Position numbers and translations under genes: made by a program | NCBI GenBank assembly: GCA_037176905.1 | Contig: JBBBWG010027068.1 | Span: 45,015-66,185, forward strand | DNA: 21,171 nucleotides | Origin: Azolla pinnata | Taxonomy: Eukaryota; Streptophyta; Polypodiopsida; Salviniales; Salviniaceae | Reading direction: 5' to 3' | Notes under the pieces: generated by a model | What the model was told of the DNA's origin: nothing | Seen by the model: the letters and a program-made list of their open reading frames with translations, nothing else | Databases searched by the model: none | Shown here: in pieces, positions 17,915 through 21,171 of the stretch | Numbering within the stretch: the stretch's first letter is position 1 | How the letters are laid out: each line of letters starts with the position of its first letter

Positions 17915-19290
17915 AAAAAGAAAAAGGCCTTCTGATCGGTTATAAGAACAGAATGCCCAAGGCGACCGACATGCATTTCGTCGATTCCGTTTACTAAACA
18001 TTTATATAGATCCTCGAATCACAGCTAGGGAACGCGGGATCAAGTGTTTTGGTGGGGTCATTTGCCTATTTTGCTTGATTTTATTTCGCTATTTAATCTA
18101 TCTATCGATGAATGTTTTGCCTGTTTTTGCTTGATTTATTTCTTTGTTTTATCTATTGATGAACAACAAAAAAAAAGGACTTGTGATCAGTTATAAGAAC
18201 AGAAGTGCCAGAGGTGACATTAAATTTTTCCGTTGATTCTGTTTATTACACATCTATCTGGATGCTCGAATCACTCCCACGGAAGGCGGATTTAAGTGTA
18301 TTGGTGGGGTCGTTTGCCAGTTTTGCTCGATTTATTTCGCTGTTTTATTCTACTGATGAAACATCTGTTCATTCCTTCGTTCGATTCCGTTATGTTCTAT
18401 TTCTAAAACATTTATTTATTCGGAAAAAAACAGGTCTTCTGATCGGTTATGACAAACAGAATGCCCAAGGCGACATACAACTCGATTTTTGTTGTTTATT
18501 GTTGGGGATGGGGGAATTAAGCGTTTTTGGCGGGGTCGTAGCCCTGTTTGCTTAATTTAGTTCTCTCTCTCTTTTTTTTATCGGTCAACTAGTCATCGGT
18601 CTATTTAGTTTTTAGAAGGGGCCCTGTCATTAGTTATATAAAATGTAAACTAAATACAGTGTTTGGCCTTTGTACAAATTTATTCAAACCATCAATTGAT
18701 CGAAACTTTGTTTACGACGGAGGGAATAACCATTTTGGTGGAACATAACACTGTGCTAGTTTCCGCCTTACAATAGCTGGTAAAAAGGATAAATTATCGA
18801 AAGCTCCATCCGTGTTTCTTCTTCATTCATTGATTTTGCTTACTCTAATTCTAGTTTAGTTATTAAAACAAAAGATTTTGCCTGCGATTAGTTATCGACA
18901 GAGTGCCAAAGGTGACATACAGTTTGTTGTTCTGTTTATTACACGTATTATCCGATTGGAGAAGCAGGAATCGACGTTTTGGCCAGGGTCATTTGCCTGT
19001 TTACTTAATTTATTATTTCTTTATGCTCTGTCGGATTATTATATTAATTCTCGGTTCATCGATTCCCTCGATCCTATTTTTATTTTGTTTGTTTATATCT
19101 AAGAAAAATGGTCTTGCGATCGGTTACAAGCAGAATGCCAAATGCGGCAGACATTCTGCTGGTTCTGCTTGTTACACATTTATCTATCTGGCTGCTGAAA
19201 TCACAGTCAAGGAAGGTGAATTCCGCCGCATTTTGGCGGAAAATTCGTGTTTTTTTTACTCCTTTGCCTCTTCGCTTAAATTGTCTATCT
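17915..19290. repeat. Five diverged copies of an unrecognised ~200-bp repeat
   Basis: Copies at about 17915-18115, 18168-18360, 18424-18560, 18866-19015 and 19102-19290. Ordered shared blocks: an A-rich lead, CTTCTGATCGGTTATAAGAA, CAGAATGCCCAAGGCGACAT, GTTTATTACACATTTATCT, GGTGGGGTCATTTGCCTGTT and TTGCTTGATTTATTTC. Spacing is irregular (150-440 bp). Reading frames across the copies are broken differently, so it is not one peptide repeat. I recognise no transposon family in it. Between copies one and two, the end of copy one is doubled (18065-18113 and 18119-18162). Confidence 0.8.
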
Positions 19291-19627
19291 AGTCTCGCAT
19301 TTGATTCTTGAAGTTTTATTTATTTGTCTGGTTGCTTGTTTTTTTATTTATGTATTATATTTCGTCAGCTATGGATTCGTTCGTTTGTCTTCTTATTTTG
19401 CTTGTTTAACTATTAATTAGCCATCAAAAGTTTACCTCGCTTTTGCATCTCGCTTATTCAATTCTACTTGGTTTCGAATTTCGCTTGCTAATCAAGAACT
19501 TATTTACTTCAATCCTTCGCCTTGATTCTATCTCCGATATTTTTGCTTTGCTTCTCCCTTGTGTTCGCCTGCATTTTGGTTAATTTGACAGTGCAGTCGG
19601 CTCATCGTTTTGCCGATTGATTTTGAT
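19291..19627. other. T-rich intergenic stretch
   Basis: T-rich sequence with many TTGCTT, TTTATTTG and CTTCGTT words and no coding exon or named element visible on either strand. It may be a decayed continuation of the repeat family to its left. Confidence 0.5.
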
Positions 19628-19695
19628 TCTCCGGATCACAAAACAAATTCTCCGGATCACAAAACAAATTCTCCGGATCACAAAACAAATTCTCC
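19628..19695. repeat. 21-bp tandem repeat, three copies and a partial
   Basis: The unit TCTCCGGATCACAAAACAAAT (21 bp) is repeated three times without visible change, followed by a partial TCTCC. It is open in several frames only because its length is a multiple of three. Confidence 0.95.
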
Positions 19696-20556
19696 TTTCC
19701 ACGCGCAGGATCCGACAACAATCGTGCTCTTTCAGTGTCATAAAGCACAGCGATCACTTGCAGAGTGGCTCCAGATGCCACACCGCCGATCGCCTGCAAA
19801 GTGGCTCCAGATAAGTGGCTCCAGATTCCACACGGTCCGCGCCGACCAGCCGCTCAAAGCATCTGCAGCGAGCTCGTTCGTGCTCGAGCTCATCTCGGGC
19901 TCATACCAACTCCAGCTCTTTTCTTCGCAAAGATCCAAAGATATGATGATGCCTATATATATATATACACACAAATCGATGCGAAAACAAGCAAATAACG
20001 CAAGCCGCAGCACGGCGAGCCAGAAAAATTCTGATCGACAAACAAGCACAGAACAAACACAAAAAACAAAAAAACTAAAACCCCTGTTGCCCACGTTCCG
20101 CGGATGGGCATTCGGCAAGAAGGCCAGAGAGAGAGAGAGAGAGAGAGGCCCAAGGTCTCGATGCAAAAACCGCGGCTTTGCGTCTTATACAGAAATTCCA
20201 CAAATTGGTTTTTTGTCAGCATCGACGCCAGCCTACGCTCGAATCAGCATACAAGGGGGCCCCGACGATGTACTTACTGTCTTTGCTCTCGAATTTTCTT
20301 GCGGAGCGAGCTGACAAAAAGGCAGGAACAGACAAGAGAGACGAGGAACGGGGGTGGGGGATCGAACAACACAGAATGCGTGCTTTCATCCGCCATCAAG
20401 AAAAAAACAAAACAGAAAAATATGCAAAGCCAGAATGCAGGTGGTGGGTAAAAATACACACAGGCGCGGGGAAAAAAAAACCGGCGCGAGCCCGAAGCCG
20501 AGATCGCAGAGCAGAGAGCAAGAAAGCAAGAGCAGAGCGAGAGCCGCGGATTCCGT
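19696..20556 (-). other. Downstream DNA and probable 3' UTR of the J-protein gene
   Basis: No coding exon recognised. GTGGCTCCAGAT occurs three times (about 19765, 19801, 19816). A TATATATATATACACACA run lies near 19955 and a (GA)n run at 20126-20147. The stretch directly left of the J-protein stop (about 20150-20556) is probably its 3' UTR, being T-rich in the sense of that gene. A poly(A) site is not identifiable. Confidence 0.5.
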
Positions 20557-21025
20557 CTAGCCAGCGGGAGTGGAGGTGGAGGTGGAGCCGCCGAGGAAGC
20601 GCTTGATACCGGCCTTCTGCTCGGGGGACAGGCGCGTGGGGAATCGGATGTCGAACTTGATGCGCAGATTGCCCTTCTTCGCGGGGTCTTTCGGGAGGGG
20701 CATTCCTTCTCGGGGCACCAGCTTCTCGAAGCCCGGGTGGATGATCTCGGGGCACGGAACGGTTAAGGGCCTCCCGTCGAGCGTCGTTAGCGCCACCGTC
20801 GTTGCCCCCGCCAACGCGTCCGCGAGCGGCAACCTGTGCGTCACGATCAGATCGTTGCCGTCGCGCCTGAACGCTTCGTGCGGCTTCTCGTCGATCACGA
20901 ACACGAGGTCCGCCGCGATCACGCTCGGCTGCTCGTTCCCCTTCTCCGGGAACGTGATCTTCGTGCCCTTCTTCCACCCGGGCTTCACCTCGATCGTCAG
21001 GATCTCCTCCACCGGCACCGTCTTC
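20557..21025 (-). CDS. Class B (Sis1/DNAJB1-like) J-domain co-chaperone, last exon only
   Basis: The last exon starts at 21025 after a CTCTCAG acceptor. Its first base completes a split codon, followed by 155 codons and TAG at 20559-20557. It encodes the C-terminal substrate-binding domains: TVPVEEILT, KPGWKKGTKITFPEKGNE (strongly conserved in plant class B J-proteins), DLVFVIDEKPH, RDGNDLIVTHRLPLADALAG, TLDGRPLTVP, EGMPLPKDPAKKGNL, IKFDIRFPTRLSPEQK and a terminal GGSTSTSTPAG tail. These proteins deliver unfolded clients to cytosolic Hsp70 and stimulate its ATPase. The J domain, G/F region and first part of CTD I must lie beyond the right edge. Exon GC is high, with a strong preference for C or G in the third position. 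The class is secure; the paralogue is not. Confidence 0.93.
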
Positions 21026-21096
<71 letters not shown>

Positions 21097-21171
21097 CAAA
21101 CATATATATATTTCTCTCCCCAGAGCGCGACGCGGGACTTTGTCTCTCACATTTTTCTCATCGACGTACAT
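21026..21171 (-). other. 3' part of the last intron of the J-protein gene
   Basis: On the minus strand it reads from the window edge through a TATATATATG stretch into a long TC run and the acceptor CAG (21028-21026). The TC frame is open but consists only of Leu and Ser from the microsatellite, which marks it as intron. The donor lies outside the window. Confidence 0.85.
21028..21093. repeat. (GA)33 microsatellite abutting a splice acceptor
   Basis: A 66-base pure dinucleotide run, AG on plus and CT on minus. Its left edge overlaps the acceptor AG of the J-protein last exon, so the run serves as its polypyrimidine tract. Confidence 0.95.

Noticed and set aside
20396..21103. A 235-codon minus-strand frame overlapping the J-protein exon
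   Set aside because: A shadow frame of the GC-rich J-protein exon, rich in Arg, Gly and Ala. The alternative frame carries the conserved J-protein CTD motifs.
1..21171. tRNA, rRNA, snoRNA or transposon protein genes
   Set aside because: I looked for paired stems with a GGTTCRA-type arm, C/D box pairs with complementary ends, and reverse transcriptase, integrase or transposase motifs on both strands. I saw none I could support by eye.

Overview
The window is nuclear DNA from a land plant, almost certainly a flowering plant. It holds spliced genes with canonical GT..AG introns of 80 to 1150 bp. It also has plant-type telomere repeats (TTTAGGG) inside an intron, long AG, GAA and ATGC microsatellites, and four protein families in their plant-specific forms. 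Exon GC differs strongly between genes: the dehydrogenase and J-protein exons are GC-rich, while the PDS5 and kinase exons are near 45%. Such contrasts are common in monocots and some basal angiosperms, but the sequence does not settle the lineage.

Layout from left to right. (1) 3-2876, plus strand: eleven exons encoding the C-terminal 357 residues of a PDS5 C/D-like cohesin-associated protein with a Tudor domain; its start lies outside the window. (2) 2877-5350: 3' UTR and intergenic DNA with TG and GAA microsatellites. (3) 5351-5980: nine tandem units of 65-78 bp, each with a TATA-like core, followed directly by an AG microsatellite. (4) 6038-10670, plus strand: a complete eight-exon short-chain dehydrogenase/reductase of the TIC32-like group, whose introns carry many repeats and a candidate MITE. 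(5) 10671-12422: a short intergenic stretch between convergent genes. (6) 12423-16233, minus strand: a complete seven-exon PTI1-like cytoplasmic protein kinase of 359 residues with a likely acylated N-terminus. (7) 16234-19700: leader and upstream DNA of the kinase gene, with a 17-base poly-G run, a 340-bp tandem duplication and about five diverged copies of a roughly 200-bp repeat. (8) 20557-21025, minus strand: the last exon of a class B (Sis1/DNAJB1-like) J-domain co-chaperone. The rest of that gene lies beyond the right edge.

The four genes have unrelated housekeeping or signalling roles (chromosome cohesion, redox metabolism, kinase signalling, protein folding). There is no sign that they form a cluster or pathway. 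I found no transposase, reverse transcriptase, CRISPR array, viral gene or convincing RNA gene. The unusual content is almost all in noncoding repeats: a minisatellite at the dehydrogenase promoter, a microsatellite serving as the splice-acceptor tract of the J-protein exon, an intron duplication whose extra acceptor has been lost, and an unrecognised repeat family upstream of the kinase. I do not claim a new biological system here.

Exon boundaries were derived by hand from reading frame, splice consensus and family alignment from memory. All exon phases join without a frameshift.
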